Source: an uncultured Clostridia bacterium
Lineage (GTDB): Bacteria; Bacillota; Clostridia; Oscillospirales; Oscillospiraceae
DNA length: 5,006 nt
Direction: 5' to 3'
NCBI GenBank assembly: GCA_945926565.1
Contig: CAMELY010000107.1
Location: 1 to 5,006, forward strand
Below, piece after piece: positions 4,890 through 5,006 of this stretch (the stretch's first letter is position 1; every line of letters starts with the position of its first letter). The notes beneath the pieces were generated by a model, which saw only the letters and a program-made list of their open reading frames with translations, made no database searches and was not told where the DNA came from. Made by a program: the position numbers and the translations under genes.

Positions 4890-4912
4890 TACCGGGCAAT
4901 TTTTGGCATAAT
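4884..4912 (+). promoter_or_regulatory. Probable sigma-A promoter facing out of the window
   Basis: On the plus strand TTGCAA (4884-4889), a 17-base spacer and CATAAT (4907-4912). The -35 hexamer is a palindrome, so it is the same six bases used by the divergent bofC-like promoter. The start would be near 4919. Confidence 0.6.
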
Positions 4913-5006
4913 ACAATGGAGTCAATTTGACAGTGATGTTATGATGAACAAGATGCTGTCAGCTGTTATCTGCCGCCCGGCCTGCAGCCGGCGCGGGGTT
5001 ACCAGG
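4913..5006 (+). other. Leader or 5' end of an unidentified gene, cut by window edge
   Basis: Downstream of the plus-strand promoter, tandem ATG codons (4941 and 4944) open a frame to the end of the window: M-M-N-K-M-L-S-A-V-I-C-R-P-A-C and on. No good ribosome site precedes them (GGAG at 4918 is too far away), and I do not recognise the peptide. The ATGs lie in the loop of a hairpin with arms at 4927-4935 and 4954-4962. This could be a coding start, a short leader peptide or a structured RNA; 94 bases are too few to decide. Confidence 0.3.

Overview
The window looks like a chromosomal piece of a GC-rich Gram-positive Clostridia, most likely a gut Oscillospirales member of the Flavonifractor/Lawsonibacter kind. 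This is inferred from strong GGAGG ribosome sites, Firmicutes-type promoters, and the mix of CsaB, a BofC-like protein, a DUF1292 protein and an anchored parvulin-like foldase. It holds no mobile element, CRISPR array or tRNA that I can see.

Layout. 1-554 (+) is the 3' end of a polysaccharide pyruvyl transferase (CsaB family), followed by a PAP2 membrane phosphatase (615-1187, +); both fit cell-envelope polymer metabolism. A perfect 18-bp hairpin (1186-1232) ends this unit and, on the other strand, the convergent minus-strand unit. On the minus strand, read right to left, the order is: a BofC-like membrane protein (4415-4759), a DUF1292 acidic protein (3976-4302), a probable 6S RNA (about 3920 to 3760), a membrane-anchored SurA/PrsA-like foldase (2000-3550), and two overlapping half-size TauE/SafE permease genes (1568-1939 and 1209-1589). 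At the right edge a plus-strand promoter faces out of the window, divergent from the bofC-like gene.

How it works together. The minus-strand genes are mostly separate short transcription units, each with its own promoter and terminator. They are packed so tightly that signals are shared. A terminator arm carries the ribosome site of the next gene, a terminator U-tract abuts the next promoter, one hairpin overlaps two stop codons, and two divergent promoters appear to share one palindromic -35 hexamer. The foldase, the CsaB enzyme and the PAP2 phosphatase all act at or outside the membrane. The 6S RNA would act on the sigma-A RNA polymerase.

Most interesting points: the ribosome site embedded in a terminator hairpin before a TTG start, the split TauE/SafE pair, the 6S-like RNA with about 100 nt of extra 3' sequence before a terminator, and the shared -35 element. 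I found no clear evidence for a wholly new multi-gene system; the novelty here is regulatory architecture.
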